Notes under the pieces: generated by a model
Told to the model about the DNA's origin: nothing
What the model saw: only the letters and a program-made list of their open reading frames with translations
The model's database searches: none
Translations under genes and position numbers: made by a program
Shown: positions 11,101 to 21,700 of the stretch, one piece after another
How positions within the stretch are numbered: the first letter of the stretch is position 1
Layout of the letters: each line of letters starts with the position of its first letter
Origin: Pigoraptor vietnamica
Lineage: Eukaryota; Opisthokonta; Filasterea
Length of the DNA: 26,990 bases
Reading direction: 5' to 3'
Assembly: GCA_943704525.1 (NCBI GenBank)
Contig: CALSCQ010002477.1
Coordinates: forward strand, 1 to 26,990

Positions 11101-11351
11101 GCAAGGCACAACACAATGTCCTTTGCCGCCCCACTCTTCGCGTCCACGCCAAGCAACCCCTTGCCGACGCGCGCGCCCGCGTTGCTCCGCTTCGATCGCT
11201 CCGCAGTCGTGTCCACCCATTCCTCCCCTGGCTGCGCGCACTCCGACAGGAGACGCGGAAGCGCATCGAGGTACGGGTTGAAGGCCTCGGGGTCCTGTCC
11301 CGCGGAAACGTCAAGGGCGCGGACGCCCTCTTCGAGCAACCGGAGGCTCAT
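8187..11351 (-). CDS. Cystatin-like domain protein with four C-terminal EF hands
   Basis: Six exons: 11351-11043, 10952-10243, 9957-9258, 9057-8972, 8823-8748, 8516-8187, with phases matching at every junction (736 aa). Residues 1-340 are not recognised; they contain a helical stretch with many charged residues and a basic, Ser/Pro-rich linker. Residues about 350-450 look like a cystatin fold (DPDVQSAAKFA, then QVGDGRTYTLDL in place of the usual QxVxG loop). EF1 (about 537-562) has lost its calcium ligands. EF2 (loop DLNGTGSIEPDE, 576-587), EF3 (DQDQDGFLGDTD, 634-645) and EF4 (DTNKDGQIDFME, 673-684) look able to bind calcium, although EF3 ends in D. No signal peptide is seen, so a cytosolic calcium sensor is likely. 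The junction between exons 2 and 3 (intron 9958-10242) is the weakest: two separate genes cannot be excluded. The first intron (10953-11042) is 90 nt without a stop. Confidence 0.72.
10183..10205. repeat. Homopolymer C tract (23 nt)
   Basis: This is an uninterrupted run of C on the plus strand inside intron 2 of the cystatin/EF-hand gene, so G on the transcribed message. It begins about 37 bases after the donor. A run like this can form a G-quadruplex in the pre-mRNA and is prone to length error in sequencing and replication. Confidence 0.95.
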
Positions 11352-11653
11352 CTCGTTACTCTATCCTTCGCACGTGTCATCGAACTTTCGCACGCCCCAT
11401 GTCCAACATAACGGCAGGGAAGTGAAACAAGAAGGCACTCCCCTCTCCGCGCACTCGCACTGCCACACACACACAGTCCACGCACACCCACAAAATACAA
11501 ACACTCCTGATCGCATCGCCTCGTACGTTTCTGCCTTTCTATTTCGGAATTTCCCTGGCAACAGACGCCTGCCGAGATCTCGCAAGAATTAGATCACGTG
11601 ACTACTCCTGGAGCTTTTGGTCAAACTCCCACCCTGCATTCAATTGTACATTG
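11352..11653 (-). promoter_or_regulatory. Spacer between Par6 and the cystatin/EF-hand gene with a TCACGTGA site
   Basis: These 302 bases separate the Par6 stop (11654) from the start of the downstream tandem gene (11351). They hold a TCACGTGA palindrome (11594-11601), about 245 bases before that start, and a CA-rich stretch (11461-11500). No clear AATAAA for Par6 and no TATA box are seen. The site resembles the E-box/G-box bound by bHLH and bZIP factors in many eukaryotes; its use here is inferred. Confidence 0.4.
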
Positions 11654-13416
11654 CTACCAGTTCTCCAGAAACGACATGCGTGCGCCCAGGCTGGTGCTCA
11701 GCGTCCTCCCTCTCTCGGGCGTCCAGTCAGCCGGGTCCGCCTCTTCCTCGCCGCTGCCCTCCGACGCGTCCCCGTTCCCTCCCTGCACGAGACTGTCAAT
11801 GGAGTCGCGCAGAGTGCTGAACTTGCCCTCGCCCGCCCCAGTCGCGCCTGGCGGGTGCGAGACAACCCCCCGCACGCTCCCTGCGCCATCCGGCACACCT
11901 TCCGCGTCCTCGCCGCTCGCGCGCATCCTTTCCACTTTCGTAAGCGGGAGACCGGAGCTGCTTAGCGACTTTTCCCTAAGGAACTTTGGCGCGGTCACGG
12001 CCGGCTCCGACGCGCGCGATTCCCTCGAGAGGATCGAGTTGGACGACTTGCCCCGCATGGCACGCAAGAGCTGAACGGGACTTGAAATACGCCGTCGGTC
12101 CTCCCTCTTCGTCGCATCGAATCCCGCCACGCGCCCCCCGTGCAACTGTCTGTGCTGCTCCACCGCCGAGAGCGGGCTCCGGACAGTCACGTGCAGTACA
12201 TCGCCGTCGCCCAGCACGCCCATGGCCTCCACGGCGGACATGGCGCGCAAATCGCGGCCGTTTGCCTCGAGCAATTCGTCGCCCGCCTGAAAGGCAGTCG
12301 CTGCCACGCTGCCTGGCTGCACGACGCTCACGAAGAGGCCGTCCTTGCGCCCCTGCAAAACGGGGAGATGCCGACGGTAGGTAAAGTGGTTGGGGTCGAT
12401 ACCAAGCAAGATGGCCAAAACGACGCCGCCAGCGGCAGCATATGATGTAGACCTCTCCCACTCGGCACACGCACACTGGCACACAAAACACGCACGCGCG
12501 CACGCACGCACCAGCCGCTCATTGCCCTGGGCGACGAACATGCCGAGTGGCTCGCCAGGCTGTCGCGTGAGCTGCAGTTTTCGCATTTCTCCGTACGTCT
12601 CAAGGACGCGCGACACCTGCGACGCAAGACACATTGAGCGACAGACGGACGCTCTGCAGAGTCGGCCGACAACAGCAGCTCGAATCAATCGATTATAATG
12701 ATCAATATTACCCCCCCTCTCTCTCACTCTCACTCTCTTCCTCTCCCTCCCTCCCTCCCCCCCGGGGCAACTGGCCCATGGCAAAACAAGAAATATGTTC
12801 GAGGGGAAACCCCACAGCGCACACAACGGCCAAGTGACGCACCATCCGGAACTGGTGCGGGGTGCCGATGACGGCCGTGCGATCGTCGCTTCGACGCCTC
12901 TCCTTTCTGTCGCCCAGCAGCGCAGCGGGGAGACTAAAGGTCCGCTTCTTGCGCTCTGTGCAACAACGCCACAATTTAAGATTTGCGCACGCGACGACCC
13001 AACTCACAGACTCCTGGCATGCCGCGCAAAAGCAAGCACGCTCACACACGCATGCACAAGCCTTTGCACGCATGCGCAATAATCAGCGCTGCCGTCGACG
13101 CACCTTCGAGCGACACGTGGAACACGGGCACCATGTGCGCCGTTGCCCCCGCAAGGTCGGCGTCGTTGTCGACGGGGACGACGTTTTGGTCCGAGTCGAT
13201 GTACATGAGACGAAAGCGCGGCGCGCGGATGGCGCCCAATGCGGACGACCCCGAGTTGCTGCAAAGGGACGGGCAAGGTCAACTCCACGGCAGCGGACGC
13301 GCCGCAGCACGCAGCACCACGGCATGAGGGCTCTAGCGCGTCGGATCAGCGTTGAAGAAAAACAAATGGCCGGCTGTGAGCTTGTGTGTGTGTGTGTGTA
13401 TCTGTGTGTGTGTGTA

Positions 13417-13452
<36 letters not shown>

Positions 13453-13680
13453 ACAGGGGAGAGCGGGGAGGCGGTCTCTCACGCACTTGCCGACGTAGGC
13501 GTGGTCGGAGGGAATTTCGTGCATGCGCCGCACGTTGTCGTACAAGTCGGCAAAGTGCATGGCATGCCGCCGTTCGATTGAATAGCGCCGCCACTCGCCA
13601 TTGTACTGAGGGCAACAGGGGCAAGTCATGTCGGATCATAAACAAAGAAAGGGAGCGCGCGCACACACACACACACACAC

Positions 13681-13772
<92 letters not shown>

Positions 13773-13934
13773 ACGCACACGCACAAGCACCTTAGATTTG
13801 ATAGCGACCGTCGCTTGTTCCTTCTTTTCCCGACGTGATCGCGGGCTGTCGGTGCGGTTTGCACGGACGGCCGGCGACGCCACTGCCGCGGACGCAGGTA
13901 ATACCGCGGGGGCGTCGGGCGCCGCGTCGCCCAT
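11654..13934 (-). CDS. PAR6: Par6-type polarity scaffold (PB1, semi-CRIB, PDZ)
   Basis: Six exons: 13934-13791, 13605-13487, 13258-13104, 12955-12843, 12616-12512, 12352-11654; all phases match, giving 444 aa. The PB1 domain (about 42-139) begins VAIKSKYNGEWRRY, with the basic strand that in animal Par6 pairs with aPKC, and contains MHEIP and MYIDSDQNVVPVDNDADL, very close to the animal Par6 PB1. About 17-20 extra residues (GNNSGSSALG...) sit at the exon 2/3 junction. A semi-CRIB follows (IGTPHQFRMVSRVL, 169-182), lacking the later His residues of a full CRIB, as in Par6. The PDZ (188-272) has the loop EPLGMF where animal Par6 has PLGF, and GDELLEANG. The C-terminal 170 residues are Ser-rich and disordered. 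In animals Par6 links Cdc42-GTP to aPKC; whether the partners exist here is unknown. Domain order and motif matches make this a confident orthologue. Confidence 0.88.
13384..13448. repeat. GT microsatellite in Par6 intron 2
   Basis: About 65 bases of (GT)n on the plus strand, interrupted twice by TATC. It lies in the intron at 13259-13486, so the Par6 transcript carries (CA)n here. Confidence 0.95.
13656..13769. repeat. CA microsatellite in Par6 intron 1
   Basis: About 110 bases of (CA)n with a few CG steps on the plus strand, within the intron at 13606-13790. The Par6 transcript carries (UG)n here, complementary to the (CA)n of the next intron. Confidence 0.95.
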
Positions 13935-14396
13935 GGAAACGGGCGGACACCAACACACACCAAGGCACACTCAGACGACACGCACACGCACAGACAGACA
14001 CACGCTCGCGCACGCAGCACGCACGCACACAAAATGGAATACAGTGAAATGGAGGACTCGTTGTGCGCCGTCAAACTCAATTGTGGCCGCACACTGACCA
14101 CAACACAAGTGTCTGTGAGTGCGTGCCGCGAGTGACAGCGGGCGCACGGGTGAAGGGACAGAGAGCCACCACGGAGAACACCGAAGAAGTAAAGAGGAGG
14201 AGAGATGGACGCTGTGTGTGTGTGTGTGTGTGTGTGTGTGCCGCTGTTTTTCGTGGAGGTGTGCCAGTTGAAACTCCGAATTGGCTTTTCGCAGGTCACG
14301 TGACACGCGCATTGCACACACACACAAATCTCCCTACCGCAACCGCTGTGCGCATGCGACGACTCCGCTGTGCCGTCCAGACCTTCCCCTCGCGCA
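13935..14396. promoter_or_regulatory. Divergent promoter region between PAR6 and TRM5
   Basis: These 462 bases separate two genes that point away from each other. They contain TCACGTGA at 14296-14303 (about 100 bases before the TRM5 start), a (TG)n run at 14213-14240 and CA-rich DNA at 13950-14035. There is no TATA box at a usual distance on either side. An out-of-frame ATG at 14354 precedes the TRM5 start and could act as a short upstream ORF. The promoter role is inferred from gene orientation. Confidence 0.5.
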
Positions 14397-16237
14397 ATGC
14401 GCGTGTGCACAGCGCCCCTCTCTGTCGCGTCTCGTCTCGTCCAAGTCTGCACGCACCCTCACCCACGCTCAGCGGCACTGCTCCGCGCCGCCTTCTGCCC
14501 TCGCGCAAGGCTTCTCATGGAGGACGCCGCAACAAGTGCGTCGGATGCACCCTCGTCCACGGCCGCAGTGCGCGACGACGCACACGCGCGCCTGCTTGTC
14601 CCACCTGCGTGCGTGCGAGGGATGACAGTGCTCGACAGGTCCGCCTTCAGACGCATGATCACGTGCCCGTGTCTGCGCGTTGACGCGAAGGACACGTCGC
14701 TCTTTCTCAAGCGATTGGGGCCGGCGCTGCTTAATCTGCCGAAGACGCGCAGCGTGGAGAAGGACGGAAGCGACGCCGGCAAGCGCCTCGTGCTACTGTC
14801 GCCGACCATTGCGGGCGATCAGGTGATGGAGGTCATACCGGAGAGTGCGCGCACACTGGCGGAGGAGAAGGGCGCCGTTGTTGCGTCGCACGACGTCGAG
14901 TTTGGGTACGACCGATACACGGCCGACCAGGTGCGGTGACCACACACACGAGGCATCGAACGCCCACAGCCGCGTTCACTGTCTTGCTCTGCAACACTCG
15001 CACACGCGCGCGCCGCATCACACGGTTTGCGCGCGTGGTCGAGCAAACCTATTCATCGGTAGAATCCACGGGCCGTCCGGCTGTTACTCTGCATCCAACA
15101 CATCCCTCCCCTCACCCGCAGGTGCTGCGCGCGGTGCTTCCCCCGTCTTTCGGCGACATTACGACGAGCTACGAGGCCGTGGGGCACATTGCGCACGTGA
15201 ACCTGCGCGACCACGAGCTACCCTACAAAGCGCTGATAGGGGCCGTGCTGCTGGACAAGTCGGCCGGCGCCATTCGCACCGTCGTCAACAAGGCGAGCGC
15301 GATCGAGAGCAAGTTCCGCTTCTTCCCCATGGAAGTCATCGCGGGCGACGCGGACATGGCGGCGGAGGTCCACGAGAACGGCTGCGTGTTCAAATTTGAC
15401 TATGCGCGCGTGTACTGGAACTCGCGGCTGCAGATGGAACACAGCCGCGTCGTCGACGCCCTCCCCAGAGACGCCGTCCTTCTCGACATGTGCGCCGGCG
15501 TCGGTCCCTTTGCGATCCCCGCGGCGAAGAAGGGCTGCTTTGTCTACGCCAACGACCTCAACCCTGCGTCGCACGAGGCGCTCTGCAGCAACGCGCGCGC
15601 GAACAAGGTCGAGGGCCGCGTGCGGGCGTTCAACATGGACGCGAGGGACTTTGTCGCGCACGTCGCACAGCGCGTCAACACGGGACGCGACTGGCCCCCC
15701 TTCACCCACGTCACGATGAACCTGCCCGCGCTCTCGCTCGAGCTGCTCTCGTGCCTCCGCGGCGTGTTTGCTTCCCTTCCCGCGGAGCGCGTTCCCGCGC
15801 GCATGCCGACGATCCTCTGCCACTGCTTTACATCTGCCGACGACCCTGCTGGGGACGTGACACAGAGGGCCGCGCTGAGCCTCGGGCTTGCGAACGGCAA
15901 AGAACTCAAGTCGCTGTGTGGCGGCGCGGTCGACGTGAGAGAGGTGAGGGACGTGGCCCCGAAGAAACTGATGATGTGCATATCGTTCATGCTCCCTCGG
16001 AGCGTCGCGCTGGCGGGTCCGTTGCACGCGGCGTTAAGTGAGCAGACGGGCGCCGGTCACGTGGGATCGGAGGCTGGCGGAGACGTGGCCATGGGCGGTG
16101 CGCTCGACACGGAGGGGGGTCGTGCTGACGCCAAGCGGCCGCGCGAGGCAGCGGCGGGGGAAGGCGAGGACGAAGGAGGCGCAGTGGCCAAAAAATCGCG
16201 CGTGGGAACAGCGGGTGCGAGCGATGCGCCGCAATAG
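14397..16237 (+). CDS. TRM5: tRNA (guanine37-N1)-methyltransferase Trm5
   Basis: Two exons, 14397-14930 and 15122-16237, joined in phase 0, give 549 aa. The protein transfers a methyl group from S-adenosylmethionine to N1 of G37 next to the tRNA anticodon, which prevents +1 frameshifting. The class I methyltransferase core is clear: DMCAGVGPF (about 301-309) for the cofactor, YANDLNP, FNMDARDF (near 349) and the Trm5 signature MNLPA (near 376). The N-terminal part (RMITCPCLRVD..., then GHIAHVNLR) corresponds to the D1/D2 tRNA-binding regions. The first 40 residues are rich in Arg and Ala and lack acidic residues, like a mitochondrial presequence; a second in-frame ATG lies at 14517. The C-terminus carries KRPR and KKSR, a possible bipartite nuclear signal. 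Upstream it shares a divergent region with PAR6. Confidence 0.95.
14517..14519 (+). other. TRM5: Second in-frame start codon of TRM5 (cytosolic/nuclear form)
   Basis: Met41 opens MEDAATSASDAP, an ordinary acidic N-terminus that follows directly after the Arg-rich presequence-like segment. Starting here would remove the putative mitochondrial signal and keep the whole catalytic protein. Trm5 is known to work in both mitochondria and cytosol/nucleus in several eukaryotes, which makes alternative starts plausible; the use of this ATG is inferred. Confidence 0.5.
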
Positions 16238-16605
16238 GCGTCGTGCCTCAGTAAGCCTTTAAGAACGAAATGCAGCCTGCGGGACAGGCGCCCAGGCTGC
16301 GGCCGACATAACTGTGTCCCATGTGAGGTACCCTGCTGAATTCGATGACTCGCCCTATGCACGGGTCGCGTGATAGAGGCACAACGGCGCCCTATTGGCC
16401 ATGCGAGGCACAATGTCGCCGTATGGGTCGCGCGATAGACGCACAATGTATGGATCGGTGCCTTCAACCAACGCCTACCACACTCTCTACACGCTTACTC
16501 CATCGACGATGCAACTTTACTCTGCGCTTTTGGCAGAGACGACGAGCACACGCGCACGCACACGCACAGCACAGACGCACGCCGCACGCAAGCGCCCCGC
16601 GTGCC
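16238..16605. other. Convergent 3' spacer between TRM5 and SEC24
   Basis: Both neighbouring genes end here (stops at 16235-16237 and 16608-16606). No coding evidence is seen. The left part is ordinary unique sequence, the middle holds the short triplicated unit at 16351-16447, and the right part is CA/CG-rich. I see no canonical AATAAA on either strand, so the polyadenylation signals of this organism must differ or be weak. Confidence 0.6.
16351..16447. repeat. Imperfect tandem triplication, unit about 30-37 bp
   Basis: Three units begin at 16351, 16388 and 16417. Each starts CGCC(C/G)TAT and ends GA(G/C)GCACAA. Units 1 and 3 also share GGGTCGCG(T/C)GATAGA, which unit 2 has lost by deletion. 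The unit is of unknown function, in the 3' spacer. Confidence 0.7.
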
Positions 16606-18689
16606 TTACTGCAGCTTCTGCTGGATCTGGCGGTGGATGTGGCACAGGAAGTCGACATACGACATGAGGTCCGCGTTGCGCTCGCTCTTGTCCTCCGCCA
16701 TCAGGTTCAAAAACGTCGACTCGTTGACGTCCTTCTGACGCACAATCTGCAGGCGCATGCAGCGCGACCGCTCGGCGCGCAAGGCCTCGATTCCCTGGCG
16801 CAAACCGCGGGAAAAGTCGTTGTCGAGCGCGGGAAGGGAAGACTGCGCGCGAAAAAAACAACACCAAAGGGAAGGGCTACGTCAGCGGCGCCATTGGAGC
16901 AAGCGGACAAGCACACACAGAGAATCACAACGAGGCATTCGACACCGAAGTTGTGGTAAGAAGAGAGAGGGGAACGAAAGAGAGCAGGGCCGAAATAGCG
17001 ATGCCGGATCATCGAATTCACATGGGAGGGTCCATCGACTCCCATTGGAGGCGAAGTGGAGAGACAGGGAAATGCACACACCTTGGACACATCGACCTGC
17101 GCGAGCGAGTTGACCGCAAACACGAGCTGCAGCCACTCGGAGGAAATGGCGCGGCCCAGCCACAGCACGAGCAGCGTGCCGTTCTCTGCGCAAAGCACAC
17201 AACAACTCCGTCAGCTTCAGCGAGAGGCATCAGTTCGTGGCAGTGATAGGGTTGAACCCCCATCGACCCTATGCTCCTGCGAGAGGGACAACGCACACAC
17301 GCACTGCACGCACGGCACGCTGGGTCAGTTGGTGCAAAGACCCACCGACAATGTACGCGGCATCGTCCATGAGTCGCTCGTACGACGCGCGGATGGCCTG
17401 CGGACGCCCGCCCTCCGCGACCTTGCGGACGAGCTCGGAGACGGCGACAAGGCGCGGGTAGAAGAAGGGGACGGTCGCCTGGACACCCGCGGACAGGAGG
17501 TAGTGGTGGACGGTCATGCGCTCGTCGGGAGTGACGTCGACGCCTGCGCACACACAGAGTCATTAAAAGGCTAAAAAGCGCACGAAAAAAACGGGGAGCA
17601 GAATGGAAGTGTGGGCGGGTGTGAGATTGGCGCATAGAGAGTGCGAGTGTCATGTGACCAGCTGGTGTGGACGGCTGCATGCTCACCGCTGCGGAATCCC
17701 TCGTGCTTCAGCACCGCGTTGAGATAGACAGGCATCAGCTTAAGCGCCTCGGGCAAAATGAGCTGCGCGCGAAGGGAAGGAATGAGTGACAGAAGAAAAA
17801 ATCGCGCAGCCAGTAAGAATCGAATGCGGGACCGCACGCTGGCAGGATAATGGCAAGCGCAGTAGCCATACCTGGCCGGCGGACGACGCCGTTGCGCAGT
17901 TGATGCGGTAACACGCGAGGATTTCGACGGCCTGCTCGATGAGGTTGTCGCGGATGGTCTTCATCGCAGTGTTCTGCGCCTCCTTCGCCGCTGCGGGGCC
18001 AAGCGGGGAAAGGTCAGCGAGCGCGCCATCGTCCGCGTATGTGAATGTGCATGTGTGTGTGCATGAATGGGTGCGGGTTTGTGTGCGCACAAATGTGTGC
18101 ATGTGTGTGTGTGTATGTGTGTGTGGGTGTGTGGGTGTGCGCGCGCGCATGCGAGTGTGTCACGAGGAGCGTAGGCAACACCAATGAACCCATAACGCCG
18201 TAACACATGCGCTGCGTTTCAGTGAGCGACCACTCACCGGCCCTCGCAAAGTAGTTGATGATCGAGTCCATTTCGGCGTTGCGGAAGACATCGGCAAGGC
18301 CACCGCAGCACTTGAGGGCGACGTTGTGCACGCGCACGCGACGCTCGCCAAAGGCCGTCGTGTAGAGAAGCGCCGCCTGGACAAGGACGTGTGAGCCTCG
18401 ATCCACAAGGAATGGGCACGATGTGCAGACAACACACACACACACACACACGCGCGCGCGCGCACACACACACACGCGCGCGCCCGCATGCACAACACAG
18501 GGGCACAGAACTGCACACACCTGGAGGTACGCAAAGCCCCGCTCGTCGAGCTTCTCGTCGTGCTGCAGTTGAACGGCAATTGCGGCGTCGGCATCGATGC
18601 CCGCGATTTCCATATCGGTGGCATTGCGCATGAAGAAGTTGCCGAGCATGTCCGTCACACGGAGCCCTGTGGTCGCAAGACACACACAC

Positions 18690-18727
<38 letters not shown>

Positions 18728-21700
18728 CTTGTAAATATCCCACATCTCTGAAGAGTGCAGCAACGGAAACACAAACACCGAACAATCGTCTGCACGCCAC
18801 ACCCACCGGCGCTGCATCTGACGCGCATGAGGGCCTCCGAGCCAAAGGGACGGCTGACAATCCGCGTGACATCGCGCGCAAGGACTTCGCCGTGGTGTGC
18901 GCCGTTGAACCCGGCGTAACGGATGAGCTCGCCGCCCGTCGTGTTGCTCAGTACGCCTGCGTGGACGGCCGCGAGGGATTACGAACGTGCCATGGGGTGA
19001 TATACAAGACAATAGAAAACCATAAGGGCCTTGCGTGGAGACACGTTGGAGTGAGACGCAAGCGGGCAGTGACTGCACACAGACACACACCGATCGAGGC
19101 AACGTCAATGAAGCCCGAGTGGCAGAGAAGCAGATCCACAGCGACGCCGGCGCCCGCGCACTCGAGGGCGACCTTCTTGTAGAAGCCGTCCTACGCAAGT
19201 GTGTGGTCGGATCAGCTTGCATCATGGGCGTGTGCCCATCGGCTCAGATGAGAGAGGCAAAAAAGTGTGAGTGGGAAGAGCATCAGTGCCACGTGCGTCA
19301 GGGAGGCCCTCCGTCCATTCACAAAGATAGAAACCAAAACACAATCAAGAGTACGACATCGAACGCTGCGGTCCAATGGACACTTCCGAAGACCCAGCGT
19401 CCTGCTGCACGCACGCCCACCTGCGGCGCAAACAGCGTCCGCTCCTTGTCCGTATTGAGGAGCTTGTCGACCTCGCGCGTCTTGAGTGCGCCGGGGCCCA
19501 CAGTGGGGAGCGCCGACTGGAACACGACGAGACGCCCGCCGTGCTCCTTCTGCAGGGTGGGTCATATCGGTTACGGCTCAGCAGGCAGTCACGGGCATTG
19601 AATCCCCATCGACGCACAGGGTCATCGATAGAGTCAGGGGGAGAATCAACCCGGCAAGACAAACACACGGGGTGCGATGCGCAGTAACAACACAGGGCAA
19701 CGGATCGGCGCCCAATCGACACCACACGCACAACAACTGCGTCCGCCCTCAGAGGGCGAATGGCAAACAAAATTCACGTTCACAGGAAAAAGGATTACGA
19801 GCCGCAAGGGATACTTAGGGAATTGAACACACGACACAAGCGAGGCTAGGGGAATGCACGAGTCCGCACACAAGGCGGGCGCACCCACCAGCGCCTGGAA
19901 ACCGGCCTGCACGGCGGCTCCGAGCGAGGGCTCCGGCACGCGAGTCTTCTCAAACATCGCAGGGAGCGCATCGAGCAGGTTCTCGATGATCTCACTACGG
20001 GGAAACACAGCTCACGTGATCAGCGCCGTGTGGAGCAAGACGCTGTCCCACGCCATGCAGCAGCCAACACGCGACTCACAACTTGCGCGTTAGGAGAAAG
20101 CCTAGCTGTCATTAGAACGCATACCGAGCCTGCGCTCCCTCATACGAAATGAGCTCCGCACTCACCGCGACTCTGTCGCGTTGACGAGGAATCCGTTGAC
20201 TATGGGCACAAAGACGTCGTCAATGTCGGAGACGACGAGCATCTGCGCCTGCGACAGCGTGCTCTGCAAGCGACAGCAAGCAAGGGGTGAGTGGCCCTAG
20301 GCCGAATGCGGAAGATTGCTCCGATATCGCCACACTGCAACCCCAGGTGATACCGAGCCAAGATAACCAAAACAGGCCAGCACGGGCCCATTTCAAAACG
20401 AAAGAGGCGAGCACTGCCTCCAATTTCCACTCTCGGTGGCCACAGAGTCGACCCCATGCGACGGAGACGCAGCGTACCTTGAGGTTGAAGAAGTGGAGGG
20501 CCTTGTCGAACGCAGCGATGCCCACGCGAACGGGCGACGACGCGTGGCCCTCGGGGCGCGGAAGCTGCGCAATCGCCGTCCGAATGGCCGCCGCCGCCGC
20601 GCGAATCAGCCCGCTCTGCGCTGCCCCAAACGACACGTCGATCATAAAGACAATCGACGGCGGGTGGGGAGGGCGCGCGCAGTACTCCTGTTGTGGGAGC
20701 AGAGAAGAGGGTGAGCAATTGCTCTGCGGTGCGAACAATGCACAGCACATCACGATTGACGATTGAGTTTGCCACTAGCGGGGACACCGCTGTGCGTACC
20801 TTCGTGGCAACAAACTCGACAGTGCCGAAGAGCAGCTCGGGGCGATCGTACACGTCGTGGCGGCGACCCATGTGGTCCAGGTTGCAGAAGTACTCAGGAG
20901 GCACTGCGGGTGTGTGAGTCGACGGATAAGCTTGAAAGCAGAGACGATTGCCCATAGACTCCACAGAGTCAGCTTCAACTATAGACGGTGTCCGAAGACT
21001 CCATGCGTGGCGTGTGAGGGTGCTACGCACGCACACGTAGCAAAAAAATGCCACTATAGCACCGCAAGCCGTGTGCAGCCACACAGCACACACATACGCG
21101 CAACATTATTGAATGCGGCACATGCCACGCAACCGCACGTCGACACAATCCGTTTCACGCGCCGCACCTTCGTTGGCAAACTTGCACATGTTGCACGCAA
21201 AGCGGCGGCCGCCGTCAATGAACGACATGTGGGGGTTCATGTATGCCTTGCACCGGTTGCAGCGCACCGGGCCGCTGGGGCCGTGGTCCACCACACGGAC
21301 GGGCGTCTGGGATGGGGTAGTGTTTCGTTGGAAACGCCGTCTCTTGGTGACTCCACGTGCAGACAGCAACACAAACACACACAGACGACGCACCACACGC
21401 GCACAACACACATGCGCACGTACCACACATCAACCCGCACACGCACGCACACACACACACACACTGTCCGCACAGCGGACGCAAGCCCACCTCGTTCGGC
21501 TTGAGGACTGCGAGCGGCTGAATAATGGCGGCGAGCGGAATGCGGCTCTTCTTTAGGATCTCTTCCGTTGCGGGGACGTTGTTCAGCGTCATCCGCACAA
21601 AGCGCGGGTTGCTGTTGCCTGCGAAGGGACGAGGCTCAGCGGGCATCACGTGACAGTGACACGGAAACATCAAGTCTCCGCAAACTTTTCTCCCCGCACA

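Noticed and set aside
13656-13769. Regular CA array considered as a CRISPR-like or satellite structure
   Set aside because: It is a plain dinucleotide microsatellite without spacers, inside an intron.
13451-14452. A 333-codon open frame on the minus strand through the CA/TG repeats upstream of and within PAR6
   Set aside because: Its protein is largely (CV)n encoded by the microsatellite and it crosses well-supported PAR6 splice sites and the divergent promoter.
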